Shown piece by piece: positions 1-8,610 of a stretch of DNA of 64,000 nt. The stretch comes from Chlamydiales bacterium (GTDB lineage Bacteria > Chlamydiota > Chlamydiia > Chlamydiales > Rhabdochlamydiaceae). The notes under the pieces are model-generated. The model was not told the DNA's origin. It saw only the letters and a program-made list of their open reading frames with translations, and did not search any database. The number at the start of each line of letters is the position of its first letter. Position 1 is the first letter of the stretch. The DNA lies in assembly GCA_016185065.1 (NCBI GenBank), contig JACPOL010000005.1, positions 62,001 to 126,000 on the forward strand, in the 5' to 3' direction. A program made the translations under genes and the position numbers.

Positions 1-2
1 CG

Positions 3-680
3 ATCCGCCACCTAGAGAATCTCTCTCTGGAGATCATCGTCTACTTCCAAGAGCCTGATGCCGTTCTTTCAAACCGAGATGACGCTCTCTTTATTGAACG
101 ACTCAAGAAGTATAACAGCAGCGGAACAACGACTGCGATCATCGCCGATGAGGGGGGCCACACAGCAGTTCATGCCAGCCTGTGGAAGTGTTATGCAGAG
201 AAGTGCAAAGAGTCGAAGATGGACTATACGACCAAGAAGACCGATCGAAAGTACATGATCGGAATCGAGCTTAAAACCTGCAGAGAAGATGGACGCGCCG
301 AAAGAGAGATTCCCGCGCACTGGGAGAGGTTTTTTAAAGAGGGAGTTGCTGCAAAGATCCCTCATAAAGTTAGCGATGATACGCTAGCTCTTTACACAGA
401 TTATGAAGGTGATGCAACGAAACCCTACTCGATGATCATCGGCTGCGAGGTTTCAAAAATAGATGAGATTCCCGAAGGGATGGTGGCAAAAACTATTCCG
501 AGAGCGCGCTATGCTATCGTGAAAGCGATGGGACCATTTCCAGAGGCGCTTATCAAAACATGGAAGAAGATCTGGACCTCGGCTCTAAAACGCACATATA
601 CAGGTGATTTTGAGGTCTATCCAGCGGGATTTCATCCTCAGAATAACCCCGAGGTTAAACTGCACATCGCAATCAAGTGA
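3..680 (+). CDS. Effector-binding (GyrI/AraC-E-bind-like) protein, 5' end possibly outside window
   Basis: From Met at 219 the product is 153 aa and matches the stand-alone GyrI-like / AraC effector-binding fold. It has the family pattern 'IPAHWERFF', 'LYTDYEGDATKPYSMIIGCEV', 'IPEGMVAKTIP' and 'RTYTGDFEVY'. Such domains bind small ligands and occur alone or behind AraC-type DNA-binding domains. The frame stays open upstream of 219 to the window edge with ordinary codon choice, adding about 72 residues I do not recognise. Either the gene starts outside the window or 219 is the start, preceded by a modest AAAGAG ribosome site. The stop overlaps the GTG start of hemD, so the two are translationally coupled. 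The domain call is good; the start is uncertain and no ligand can be assigned. Confidence 0.7.
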   Translation: MRHLENLSLEIIVYFQEPDAVLSNRDDALFIERLKKYNSSGTTTAIIADEGGHTAVHASLWKCYAEKCKESKMDYTTKKTDRKYMIGIELKTCREDGRAEREIPAHWERFFKEGVAAKIPHKVSDDTLALYTDYEGDATKPYSMIIGCEVSKIDEIPEGMVAKTIPRARYAIVKAMGPFPEALIKTWKKIWTSALKRTYTGDFEVYPAGFHPQNNPEVKLHIAIK

Positions 681-1318
681 AGAGAACCCTCTATCTAGGA
701 ACAAGCCCTGCGCATTTTGCTTCTGAAGGCCACCTCATTCACTATCCTGTGATTAAGGTGGTTCCCAGAAGTCCAAACCATCCCGAGATTGCTCAGGCGT
801 TTGAGAATCTGTCCAGCTGCACCCATATCATCTTTACCAGCAAGAACACAGTAGCTGTTTTCCTTCAGCAGGTAGAAAGAGAGAAGCTTGAAGGAAAGTG
901 CATCATTGCGATCGGCAGGGTCACAGCTGCTCATCTAAACCTTCAGAAAGTTCGAGTAGACCATGTCGCCGAGCAGGAGTCGCAAGAGGGGATCATCGCG
1001 CTTCTTGAGACACTCGATTTGAAAGGAGCCAATATTTTTATGCCGCGCTCATCGCTCGCGCGGCCTCAGATCGTCCACTTTTTGCAGGAGAAGGGAGTTA
1101 ACTATACCGCTGTCGATCTCTATGATACCGTCGTTCAGCGTCTCGAGCCGACTCCCGAACTTCGAGACTTTGATGAGATCATTTTTACAAGCCCCTCTAC
1201 TGTTCACGCTTTTAAGGAGATCTTCGGCCACTTGCCTAAGGATAAGAAGCTCATCGCAATCGGACCCATCACCGAAGAAGCCCTCCGCGAGGAGCGCTCG
1301 GAGAAGAAATGGACATAA
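677..1318 (+). CDS. hemD: Uroporphyrinogen-III synthase
   Basis: HemD cyclises hydroxymethylbilane to uroporphyrinogen III in heme biosynthesis, in the cytosol. The 213-residue product shows the bilobed HemD pattern: 'THIIFTSKNTVAVF' in the first lobe, 'IAIGRVTAAHL', then 'FDEIIFTSPSTVHAFKEIFG' and 'KLIAIGPITEEAL' in the second. Translation begins at GTG 677, overlapping the preceding stop by two bases. The last ten or so residues (after 'EEAL') are encoded by the start of a palindromic repeat that begins near 1289, and the protein is shorter than the usual 240-260 residues. The native C-terminus therefore seems to have been replaced by repeat-encoded sequence. The function is probably retained, since the conserved 'IGP.T..AL' motif is intact. 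Confidence 0.85.
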   Translation: MKRTLYLGTSPAHFASEGHLIHYPVIKVVPRSPNHPEIAQAFENLSSCTHIIFTSKNTVAVFLQQVEREKLEGKCIIAIGRVTAAHLNLQKVRVDHVAEQESQEGIIALLETLDLKGANIFMPRSSLARPQIVHFLQEKGVNYTAVDLYDTVVQRLEPTPELRDFDEIIFTSPSTVHAFKEIFGHLPKDKKLIAIGPITEEALREERSEKKWT

Positions 1319-1440
1319 GTGGACGAGGTGGACGGGAGGTGGACAAAGTGGACACGCGCCGAAGAAAGAAAGAATTCTTTTCCTCTCTCTTGCCCGCCTG
1401 TCCACCTCGTCCACTAATGTCCATTCTCTTGGCGGGCTCT
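1289..1440. repeat. Palindromic repeat family A, copy 1 (phased GGAC arrays)
   Basis: The left arm holds five GGAC motifs spaced 9-11 bp and the right arm holds inverted GTCC motifs. The centre is an AT-rich core containing GAATTC. The outer ends carry gcgctcgg on one side and gcgggct on the other. Related copies lie at 18164, 24343 and 61974. The left end is read as the C-terminal codons of hemD. Confidence 0.85.
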
Positions 1441-1447
1441 TTTCCGT

Positions 1448-1476
1448 TTGCAAGTAGTGAGAGTAGGTTCTATAAT
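1448..1476 (+). promoter_or_regulatory. Sigma70-type promoter of sodA
   Basis: TTGCAA at 1448-1453 and TATAAT at 1471-1476 are separated by 17 bp. They lie 33 bp ahead of the sodA start and just outside repeat copy A1, which points to independent transcription of sodA. Confidence 0.65.
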
Positions 1477-1509
1477 CCGGGGTATAGAAAAATTTTTTAG
1501 GAGAACTTT

Positions 1510-2127
1510 ATGACAAACGGCGCACCTTACAAACTCCCTGACCTAGGGTATGACTTCAATGCACTAGAACCCGTGATTTCTGCAGAGATCATGCAGCTCC
1601 ACTATTCGAAGCACCACCAGGCCTATGTTAACAACTTAAATGCCGCGATCGAGAAGTATCGCGATGCGGAAGCGAAAGGGGATCTCGCTGCAATGATTGC
1701 TCTTGAAAAGGCGATCAAATTTAATGGCGGCGGCCACGTCAATCATAGTATTTTTTGGACAAATCTGGCTCCAACAGCTAAGGGCGGCGGAGGTTCTCCT
1801 AAAGGAGCGCTTCTGGAAGAGATAAAAAAAGATTTTGGTTCTTTTGAGGCCTTCGTGGAGCAGATGAACAATATGACCGTAGGCGTTCAGGGCTCGGGAT
1901 GGGGCTGGCTCGGCTACTGCAAGATGTCCAAGAGACTCGTCCTTGCAACCTGCAGCAATCAAGATCCTTTAAGCACACACGGTTACGTTCCGCTTCTAGG
2001 AATAGATGTATGGGAGCACGCCTACTACCTACAATATAAAAACGTCCGCGCTGACTATGTAAAAAACATTTGGAAGATCGTCAATTGGAAGAACGTTGAA
2101 GAGAGATTTGGACAGGCGAAAGTCTAA
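1510..2127 (+). CDS. sodA: Superoxide dismutase (Fe/Mn family)
   Basis: The enzyme converts superoxide to oxygen and peroxide. At 205 residues it is full length for the Fe/Mn family. The N-terminal helical hairpin domain has '[15 protein letters not shown]', with the first metal His, and '[12 protein letters not shown]', with the second. The C-terminal domain has 'GSGWGWLGY' and the metal ligands in '[15 protein letters not shown]' (Asp and His). An AGGAG ribosome site precedes ATG 1510. Its neighbours sodA-accD-dut-ptsN match the C. trachomatis order as I remember it (sodM CT294). Metal choice, Fe or Mn, cannot be settled by eye. There is no signal peptide, so the enzyme is cytosolic. Confidence 0.95.
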   Translation: MTNGAPYKLPDLGYDFNALEPVISAEIMQLHYSKHHQAYVNNLNAAIEKYRDAEAKGDLAAMIALEKAIKFNGGGHVNHSIFWTNLAPTAKGGGGSPKGALLEEIKKDFGSFEAFVEQMNNMTVGVQGSGWGWLGYCKMSKRLVLATCSNQDPLSTHGYVPLLGIDVWEHAYYLQYKNVRADYVKNIWKIVNWKNVEERFGQAKV

Positions 2128-2220
2128 AAATTACTTTCTAAGATAATTAATTGACTTGTTTTCATTTGTTTTGTTTGTTATTTTTACTGTTAAATTATTG
2201 ATCAATATAGTGTTTAATTT

Positions 2221-3180
2221 ATGGGACTCTTTTCGAGAAATAAGCCGAAGATCAAGGTGTCGACTAGCAAGAAGGATGGCTATAGCGGCTGGGTCAAATG
2301 CACCCACTGCAATGAGCTGATCCATGCTAAAGAGCTGCAGCAGAACGTTCACTGCTGCCCCAAGTGTAACCACCACTACCGCATGTCTGCTACCCAACGG
2401 GTAGAGCTGCTGGCAGATAATGATAGCTTCGTCGAACTCTTCACCGAATTTAAACCCGCTGACCCTCTCACCTTTGTCGATACCGAACCCTATGCCGAGA
2501 GAATCATCAAAGCCCAAGAGAAGTCGGGCAGAGATGATGCGGCCATGGTTGGAACGTGCACTCTTAATGGAAAGGCGATTGCGCTTGGAGTATTAGACTT
2601 TAGCTTCATGGGTGGATCGATGGGGTCTGTGGTAGGAGAGCGTCTTACCAGCTTAATTGAGCTCGCCATCGAAGATAAACTTCCCGTTGTCATCGTCTCC
2701 GCCTCTGGTGGGGCGCGGATGCAAGAGTCGATCTTCTCTCTGATGCAGATGGCAAAAACTTCAGCAGCTCTGGCCCGCCTTCACAAAGCAGCTCTTCCTT
2801 ATATCTCGGTTCTTACCAATCCCACAACAGGCGGAGTCACCGCCTCGTTCGCAGCACTCGGCGATGTCATCGTGGCAGAGCCAGATGCGCTAATCGGGTT
2901 TGCAGGCCCTCGGGTTGTCGAGCAGACAATCCGGCAAAAATTGCCGCCTGGAGCCCAAAAATCAGAATTTCTCTTAGAAAAAGGGATGATCGATTGCATT
3001 GTTAATCGACATGCATTAAAAGATAAGCTATGTACTTTGATCGGGTTCTTTACAGGCAATGAGCGCGGGTACACTTTTGATAAGGCTCTCTCGGAGAAGT
3101 CGATGCAAAAGCTACCTCAGAAGCTGAAAGAGCTTCTCGCATATGCCGACAGCGAACTCGCTTCATCGTCAGCAAAATAA
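2221..3180 (+). CDS. accD: Acetyl-CoA carboxylase carboxyltransferase subunit beta
   Basis: AccD transfers the carboxyl group from biotin to acetyl-CoA together with AccA, the first committed step of fatty acid synthesis. The 319-residue protein has the N-terminal four-cysteine zinc ribbon (CTHC at residues 24-27, then CCPKC near 41-45) and the crotonase-like carboxyltransferase core. Core signatures include '[15 protein letters not shown]', '[10 protein letters not shown]' and '[12 protein letters not shown]'. The 93-bp leader (2128-2220) is very AT-rich and contains a TTGACT at 2151 that could be a -35 element. No Shine-Dalgarno is obvious before ATG 2221. The dut start lies just downstream, so co-transcription is likely. 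Confidence 0.95.
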   Translation: MGLFSRNKPKIKVSTSKKDGYSGWVKCTHCNELIHAKELQQNVHCCPKCNHHYRMSATQRVELLADNDSFVELFTEFKPADPLTFVDTEPYAERIIKAQEKSGRDDAAMVGTCTLNGKAIALGVLDFSFMGGSMGSVVGERLTSLIELAIEDKLPVVIVSASGGARMQESIFSLMQMAKTSAALARLHKAALPYISVLTNPTTGGVTASFAALGDVIVAEPDALIGFAGPRVVEQTIRQKLPPGAQKSEFLLEKGMIDCIVNRHALKDKLCTLIGFFTGNERGYTFDKALSEKSMQKLPQKLKELLAYADSELASSSAK

Positions 3181-3202
3181 AACCCGCTGGCTTGTCGAAA
3201 TC

Positions 3203-3661
3203 ATGAATTCTATCTTATCTGAACAGGTAGAGGTACCTACAATTACCTCAGAGGAAGAGTATCTTCCTTTTTACGGTTCTGCAGAAGCTGCAGGCGCAGA
3301 TGTTAGAGCCTTTATTAAAGAAGAGCTCACTCTTGAACCTGGAGCCTCCCTTCTAGTTCCCACCGGTCTGCGTTTCGCCATCCCTCAAGGATATGAGATC
3401 CAAGTTAGACCGCGTAGCGGACTTGCCCTGAAACATGGAATCACCGTCCTCAACTCGCCTGGAACAATCGATTCAGACTATCGAGGTGAGCTGGGTGTGA
3501 TTCTCATCAACCACGGGAAAAAGCCTTTTGTGATCACCCCCGGCATGCGCATTGCTCAGATTGTGCTGGCCCCTGTCTTGCGCGCTCGCTTCGTGCAAGA
3601 GGAGAACCTGGCAGCAACATCTAGGGGAGAGGGAGGGTTTGGTCATACTGGGACGAATTAA
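3203..3661 (+). CDS. dut: Deoxyuridine 5'-triphosphate nucleotidohydrolase
   Basis: The trimeric dUTPase hydrolyses dUTP to dUMP and pyrophosphate, keeping uracil out of DNA and supplying thymidylate synthesis. All five motifs are present in 152 residues: 'AAGADVRA' (I), 'RPRSGLALK' (II), '[13 protein letters not shown]' (III), 'MRIAQIV' (IV) and the C-terminal P-loop-like '[10 protein letters not shown]' (V). The frame is open further upstream to 3143 inside accD. ATG 3203 gives the normal family length and is taken as the start, 22 bp after the accD stop. The gene sits in the accD-dut-ptsN run conserved in Chlamydia. Confidence 0.93.
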   Translation: MNSILSEQVEVPTITSEEEYLPFYGSAEAAGADVRAFIKEELTLEPGASLLVPTGLRFAIPQGYEIQVRPRSGLALKHGITVLNSPGTIDSDYRGELGVILINHGKKPFVITPGMRIAQIVLAPVLRARFVQEENLAATSRGEGGFGHTGTN

Positions 3662-3719
3662 TCATCAGATCTCCTCTGGTATAGGGGGGTTCTATCGCCG
3701 CTTTAAAAGAGTAATCAAC

Positions 3720-4169
3720 GTGACGATTAGCAACTATTTAGATCCTCGCCTTGTCTCGTTTTTGGAACTCTCTACTAGAGATGAAGCTCTTAGGGCACTA
3801 GTTGAAAGTTTAGACGCCGCAGGCAAGTTGAAAGACAAAGAGCGCTTCTACCGCGCTATTTTGGAGCGGGAGAAGATCGTCTCCACAGGTGTTAGCATGG
3901 GTGTTGCGATTCCCCACGCGAAGCTTGAAGGCTATGAAGACTTTTTTATCGCAGTTGGCTTGCAGCATAAACGCGGAATTGAGTGGAATGCTCTGGATGG
4001 AGCTCCTGTACGCCTCATCTTTATGATCGGCGGCCCAGAAAACAGACAGACAGACTATTTGCATATCCTCTCTAAGCTCACGATGGCAGTTAAGGACGAA
4101 GAGAGACGCAAAAAACTATTTAAGGCTAAAACACCGGAAGAGGTCATCTCCCTTTTTGAAGGGTGGTGA
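3720..4169 (+). CDS. ptsN: PTS IIA-Ntr-like nitrogen-regulatory phosphocarrier
   Basis: This is a PTS EIIA type-2 domain protein of 149 residues. The phospho-acceptor His lies in 'GVAIPHAKLEGYEDF', and the C-terminal part has 'LIFMIGGPENRQTDYLHILSKL', typical of PtsN. These proteins take phosphate from a PtsP/PtsO relay and act as regulators rather than sugar transporters. GTG 3720 is chosen as start: it follows an AAGAG site and gives the family length, whereas the longer open frame from 3552 runs through dut. The second paralog follows after 18 bp, as in Chlamydia (CT290/CT291 from memory). Confidence 0.85.
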   Translation: MTISNYLDPRLVSFLELSTRDEALRALVESLDAAGKLKDKERFYRAILEREKIVSTGVSMGVAIPHAKLEGYEDFFIAVGLQHKRGIEWNALDGAPVRLIFMIGGPENRQTDYLHILSKLTMAVKDEERRKKLFKAKTPEEVISLFEGW

Positions 4170-4187
4170 ACGTGAGGAGAACTACTT

Positions 4188-4904
4188 ATGGATCTTAAGG
4201 TAAAGGATGTCGCTGACCTTCTAAATGTTTCTGAAAAGACCATTCGCCGCTGGCTTCTTGCGGGCAAGATACCCGCTTACCGCCTCAATCAGCAGTACCG
4301 CTTCAGCCGCAGCGAAATCGAGAACTGGATGATGGGCTTTAAACAGGCCTCACCCACTAAAGAGGGCTTCTCTCCATTCGTCGAGCAGCAGACCTCTGCT
4401 CACGAGGGTTCTCAGCAGAAAGGCGGACCTCAGCAGTTCAGCCTCTATCGCGCCGTTCACAACGGGGGGATCCTTTTTGATGTCGAAGGGGAGAGTAAAG
4501 AGGATGTTATCCGCAATGCAATGCGCACAATTGCTCCGCGTCTGAACTTGGATCACGAGGTTATTTCAGACCTTCTTCTCGACCGCGAAAGGCTCATGCC
4601 TACCGGTTTCGGCCATGGAATCGGCGTTCCTCATGCGCGCGACTTTCTTCTACAGCAGCCTATCGACAAGGTAGTCGTCGCTTTCCCTAAAAAACCTCTT
4701 GAGTATGGCTCGCTCGACGGCCTACCTGTACACACTCTTTTTTTCCTCTTCTCAAGTAATGACAAACGCCACCTGCACCTCCTTTCCAAGCTCGCTCACT
4801 TCAGCAGCAACGAGAAGGCTCTAGAGCTCGTAAGAGCGCGTCCGCCTGAGATTGTGCTTCTCAACTTTATCAAAAATTGGGAGTCCCAGCTCCGCACTCT
4901 CTAA
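4188..4904 (+). CDS. ptsN: PTS IIA-Ntr paralog with N-terminal excisionase/MerR-type DNA-binding domain
   Basis: The protein has 238 residues. Residues 1-50 form an excisionase-type winged helix ('VKDVADLLNVSEKTIRRWLLAGKIPAYRLN' region). A linker to about residue 85 leads to a PTS EIIA type-2 domain with the phospho-acceptor His in 'GHGIGVPHARDF'. The fusion suggests a DNA-binding regulator whose activity follows phosphorylation state; the same fusion is known in chlamydial ptsN_2. A GAGGAG ribosome site precedes ATG 4188. The final 29 codons (4818-4904) recur as a diverged copy at 10382-10468 on the far side of the NRPS island, so the 3' end of this gene marks one boundary of that island. 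Confidence 0.88.
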   Translation: MDLKVKDVADLLNVSEKTIRRWLLAGKIPAYRLNQQYRFSRSEIENWMMGFKQASPTKEGFSPFVEQQTSAHEGSQQKGGPQQFSLYRAVHNGGILFDVEGESKEDVIRNAMRTIAPRLNLDHEVISDLLLDRERLMPTGFGHGIGVPHARDFLLQQPIDKVVVAFPKKPLEYGSLDGLPVHTLFFLFSSNDKRHLHLLSKLAHFSSNEKALELVRARPPEIVLLNFIKNWESQLRTL

Positions 4905-4929
4905 CAAGAGAGCTAAGAGGAGAGGGGGG

Positions 4930-5003
4930 TACACAGAGATCAGAAAGAGGAGAAGATCGTATTTTCTGCTCTTCCCCCTCTGTGTCTCTGTGATCTCTGT
5001 GTA
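4930..5003. repeat. Perfect-armed hairpin between ptsN and the NRPS island
   Basis: Thirteen-base arms tacacagagatca and tgatctctgtgta are exactly complementary, with a purine-rich loop that itself pairs in part (agaggagaag with ctcttcccc). It could terminate ptsN transcription, though no long T-run follows. It ends 12 bp before the TATAAT assigned to the island. I see no second copy in the window. Confidence 0.7.
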
Positions 5004-5014
5004 AAATTCCCTTG

Positions 5015-5020
5015 TATAAT
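5015..5020 (+). promoter_or_regulatory. Candidate -10 element for the NRPS-like operon
   Basis: A perfect TATAAT lies 28 bp ahead of the NRPS-like start, but no convincing -35 box sits 16-18 bp upstream because that region is the hairpin arm. Expression may need an activator. Confidence 0.4.
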
Positions 5021-5048
5021 TACGGCTAGTTAATTATCTCTTGGCTTT

Positions 5049-8000
5049 ATGGAAGCCATAGCTCTTGATCTTCCCAAATTCCCCTTAGCAGATAATTTTT
5101 CTATCTACGCTAGCAAAGTAAGCCAGCAAGTTTTTCTGGAGCAATTCGCTAGGACAATAAATATTCCTCCTAAACAAGTAATTTTGGGGGCGTATCTTGT
5201 ATTGTTGTCTAGATACACATCTCAAAGCGACTTAGTAGTGGGAGTTGCAGATGCCAAAAATGTAATTAAAGTACAAATTAATCTAGAGGATAGCTTTAAA
5301 AAAATATTGGAAGATCTGGATTTGTCCAATCATCCAAATGTATTGCCAACCGTTGAGTTTTCATTTAATTCAAAAGAGCAGCTCAAGCAAGGGAAGGAAT
5401 TATTATTAAATTGTAGATTTGAAAATGAAGCACTTCACATTGATTTTCACGCCTCACAAAATCGTTTCCCCAGCTTTTTTCTGGAAAATTTGGTCCATAA
5501 CTTTGAGACGCTTCTCATTAATTTAATCAACAATCCTGATGCACCTGCAGGGAGTGTCTCCTGCGTAAGCAAAAGAGAAGAAGAGCAGCTTCTGCAGATG
5601 GCTTTAGGAGTAAAAAGAGCATATCCCCATAAGGCGATTGCAGAGCTATTCGAAGAAGTTGTAGAGAAAAATCCAGGCCAAATAGCGTTAAAATGCTCGG
5701 GAAAGGCTCTGTCTTACCGTGAACTTAATCAAAAGGCTAATCAACTAGCAAGGCATCTTCAAACTCTTGGAGTGCAAAAAAGTACAATTGTTGGCCTTTC
5801 GATGCATCGCTCAATAAGTGCTATTATTGGACTATTGGCAATATTGAAAACTGGAGCAGCTTATGTTCCGATCGATACCACTTATCCGCATAATCGCAAA
5901 GAGTACATGATTGAAAATGCCAACTTAAAACTCATATTAACTACCGAGACAGAAAAAAAGCATTTTTTAACAGATTCCAGAAAAGACCTCTCCTTTTTTT
6001 GCATGGATTCTCAAGAGGCAGAGTATCAAAAATACCCCAATGACAATTTAAATATCAAAACTCATGCTGATGATCTTGTTAACATCCTATTTACATCAGG
6101 CTCAACTGGAATGCCTAAAGGAGTCGAATTAACTCATAAAGGAATAATTAATCTAGTTTGCAATAGCAACTGGTTGGCCATAGATCCGACGGATCGAATA
6201 CTTCAGATGGCTAACACCTCTTTTGATGTTATGGGTATGGAAGTATGGGGAGCTCTATTAAACGGTGCAACCCTATGTATTTTTCCCTCGATTAAACTTT
6301 CCATGGATGAGCTTGGCGATTTAATTGTTTCAGATAATATTACTCACGCTCTCTTCACCGCACGCGTATTTAATCTCATGGTTGAACACAAACTTCAAAG
6401 CTTGCAAAAACTAAAGGCTCTGATGTCCTGCGGCGAAGCAATGTCTCCCCATTATGCTAAAATGGCTTTCGAAGCCCTTCCCAAGACTAGAATTTTCAAT
6501 GGGTGTGGCCCTACAGAAAATTCCGTGATGACATGCGTCTATCAAATCAAAAACAGCGAAGTCATAGAACATGGAGTGCCTATTGGACCTCCGATTGCAG
6601 GAACAACCGTCTATGTTGTAAACCCGTACTTTCAGCTCTCTCCGATAGGAGTAAATGGCGAGCTTGTTACTGGTGGAGATGGACTTGCCAGAGGATATCA
6701 CAATAGAGCTGATCTTACTAAAGAGAGGTTTGTTAATAATCCCTTCGGAATAGGAACTCTTTATCGCACTGGAGATATTGTAAGGTTTCTACCAGATGGT
6801 AACATCGATTACCGCGGAAGAGTCGATTCTCAAGTTAAAATCTCAGGTTTTAGAATAGAATTGGAAGAGATTGAAAAGGTCATTCAAAGCCATCCTCATG
6901 TCTCTAATGGCGTAGTTTTAGTCAGAGAAGATGAGCCGGGAGAAAAGCGGCTTATTGCATATATTGAACCTGCCATTGAACCTCTACCTCCTTCCTCTGA
7001 ATTTAAAAAATATTTGGAAGAGAAACTTCCAAATTTTATGGTCCCTACTTTTATTATTGTTCTAAAAAAACTCCCGCTTACGCCGAACGGAAAGATTGAT
7101 CGTAGAGCTCTGCCTGAACCAGAGGTCTTGAAAAGAGAGATCTCTGACATAGAAAAGCCCTCTACTTCTACTGAAAAGTTAATCAGCGAACTATGGTCTT
7201 CCTATCTAAAAATTGTGGCAATAAGCAAAAAGGATAATTTCTTTCTAATTGGTGGCAATTCCATCATCTCTGCCAAAATGGCTTCTTCTCTAAGCAAGCA
7301 TTTTTCAGTTTCCATTCCGGTAAATTTAATATTCGAAGAAGCGGTATTAGAAAATTATGCTAAGCACATCAATCTTTTATTAAAGCCAGGTAGCAAGAAT
7401 AGATTTGTAACTCTTTCCGATCTCTTTTGGATTTGGAGAAATAAAGAAGTTAGGCTTGATAAGACAATTTATTTAAAGCGCTCAAACTACCCAACAAGCG
7501 AACAATATAAAAACCCAAAGAAGATTTTCCTCACTGGCTGCACAGGATTTGTTGGCGCCTTTATGCTTTCTGAACTTCTAGAGAACACTAAAGCGAAAAT
7601 CTTCTGCCTTACAAGAGCGGAAAATGAAAAAGAGGCCTCAAACCGTATTCAGGAAGCTCTAAGCAAATATCAGTTATATAATAAAGACCTTAAAGAAAGA
7701 ATAGTGCCGATAGCTGGGGATTTAAGCAAACGCGAGTTTGGCATCGGTAAAAAGCTATTCGATGAACTTGCAAATGAAGTTGATAGCATAATTCATATTG
7801 CAGCACTTGTTAACCATACCCTTCCGTATATGCAATTAAAACCCAGCAACGTTGAAGGGACTGCTGAGACGCTTCGATTGGCATGTGAAGGCAAGACCAA
7901 GCCGCTTCATTTTATTTCCACCCCTGATGTTTTTGAAACATATAGAAACGAACTCATAAAAGAGGACAAAAATGTTGATGATGGAAAATACCTTACGAAT

Positions 8001-8603
8001 GGATATGCCCAAAGTAAATGGGTAGCAGAAAAACTTGTGCTGATAGCTAGAAAAAGGGGCTTGCCTGTAAATATTCTAAGGCTTGGAAGAGTAGGGGGGC
8101 ACTCGAAAACTGGCGCCAACAATGCCGAAGATTTCCTCTGGCGAATGATAGAAGCGTCTTTTTCGCTAAAACTTGCCCCGAAGATTGGACTAAAAGAGAA
8201 TATGGCTCCAGTCGACTTCTGTTGCAAAGCGATCCGTATAATTTCCATGAATCCAAACTGCATCGGTAAAGAATATCATCTTTTCGATCACAATCAGACA
8301 GCGTATCTAGATATATTTAAATCGCTTGCAGATAACGGTTATCCAATGACTTTTGTCCCTTACAATGAGTGGGTAAAGAGTTTGGTGAAATTTGCCGGAG
8401 AATCAAATAATGCAAGACTGCAGGCGAGCGCTGTTCTCTTCTCTGATGTAGATTTGCAACATAGCGAACTATTTCCTCAATTTGATTGCTCGAACATGCA
8501 GATGGCGCTAAAGGAGTCTAAGCTTCAGATCCAACCTTTGAATTTTGCTCTTTTGCAAAAAGGAATTAATTATTTTCGATCAATTGGCCTCTTGAGCCCA
8601 TAG
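5049..8603 (+). CDS. Single-module NRPS-like enzyme: condensation remnant - adenylation - carrier - thioester reductase
   Basis: The protein has 1184 residues. Residues 1-185 resemble only the C-terminal lobe of a condensation domain and lack any HHxxxDG motif. Residues about 195-690 are an adenylation domain: 'LFTSGSTGMPKG' (A3), 'NGCGPTEN' (A5), 'LYRTGDIV' (A7), 'YRGRVDSQVKISGFRIE' (A8) and 'LPLTPNGKIDR' (A10). A carrier domain follows with 'FLIGGNSI' (phosphopantetheine Ser near 737). Residues 815-1184 form a Rossmann reductase with 'LTGCTGFVGAF' near 826 and YxxxK near 985. The family logic is to activate a carboxylic acid, tether it and release it reductively as an aldehyde or alcohol. 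Aligned by eye to GrsA, the pocket reads about D-V-M-L-M-C-G-V-M-K; the leading Asp points to an alpha-amino acid. The product is unknown. Base composition is clearly AT-richer than its neighbours. Confidence 0.9.
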   Translation: MEAIALDLPKFPLADNFSIYASKVSQQVFLEQFARTINIPPKQVILGAYLVLLSRYTSQSDLVVGVADAKNVIKVQINLEDSFKKILEDLDLSNHPNVLPTVEFSFNSKEQLKQGKELLLNCRFENEALHIDFHASQNRFPSFFLENLVHNFETLLINLINNPDAPAGSVSCVSKREEEQLLQMALGVKRAYPHKAIAELFEEVVEKNPGQIALKCSGKALSYRELNQKANQLARHLQTLGVQKSTIVGLSMHRSISAIIGLLAILKTGAAYVPIDTTYPHNRKEYMIENANLKLILTTETEKKHFLTDSRKDLSFFCMDSQEAEYQKYPNDNLNIKTHADDLVNILFTSGSTGMPKGVELTHKGIINLVCNSNWLAIDPTDRILQMANTSFDVMGMEVWGALLNGATLCIFPSIKLSMDELGDLIVSDNITHALFTARVFNLMVEHKLQSLQKLKALMSCGEAMSPHYAKMAFEALPKTRIFNGCGPTENSVMTCVYQIKNSEVIEHGVPIGPPIAGTTVYVVNPYFQLSPIGVNGELVTGGDGLARGYHNRADLTKERFVNNPFGIGTLYRTGDIVRFLPDGNIDYRGRVDSQVKISGFRIELEEIEKVIQSHPHVSNGVVLVREDEPGEKRLIAYIEPAIEPLPPSSEFKKYLEEKLPNFMVPTFIIVLKKLPLTPNGKIDRRALPEPEVLKREISDIEKPSTSTEKLISELWSSYLKIVAISKKDNFFLIGGNSIISAKMASSLSKHFSVSIPVNLIFEEAVLENYAKHINLLLKPGSKNRFVTLSDLFWIWRNKEVRLDKTIYLKRSNYPTSEQYKNPKKIFLTGCTGFVGAFMLSELLENTKAKIFCLTRAENEKEASNRIQEALSKYQLYNKDLKERIVPIAGDLSKREFGIGKKLFDELANEVDSIIHIAALVNHTLPYMQLKPSNVEGTAETLRLACEGKTKPLHFISTPDVFETYRNELIKEDKNVDDGKYLTNGYAQSKWVAEKLVLIARKRGLPVNILRLGRVGGHSKTGANNAEDFLWRMIEASFSLKLAPKIGLKENMAPVDFCCKAIRIISMNPNCIGKEYHLFDHNQTAYLDIFKSLADNGYPMTFVPYNEWVKSLVKFAGESNNARLQASAVLFSDVDLQHSELFPQFDCSNMQMALKESKLQIQPLNFALLQKGINYFRSIGLLSP

Positions 8604-8610
8604 GTTTTTT

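Noticed and set aside
1289-1440. CRISPR array at the GGAC repeats
   Set aside because: Units are only 10-11 bp with no spacers, arms are inverted, and no cas gene is present.
3552-3719. N-terminal extension of the first ptsN reaching into dut
   Set aside because: It overlaps conserved dut codons, has no family similarity, and GTG 3720 gives the normal length.
4188-4340. Phage excisionase gene at the start of the second ptsN
   Set aside because: The helix-turn-helix is fused in frame to a full EIIA domain, an arrangement known from chlamydial ptsN_2.
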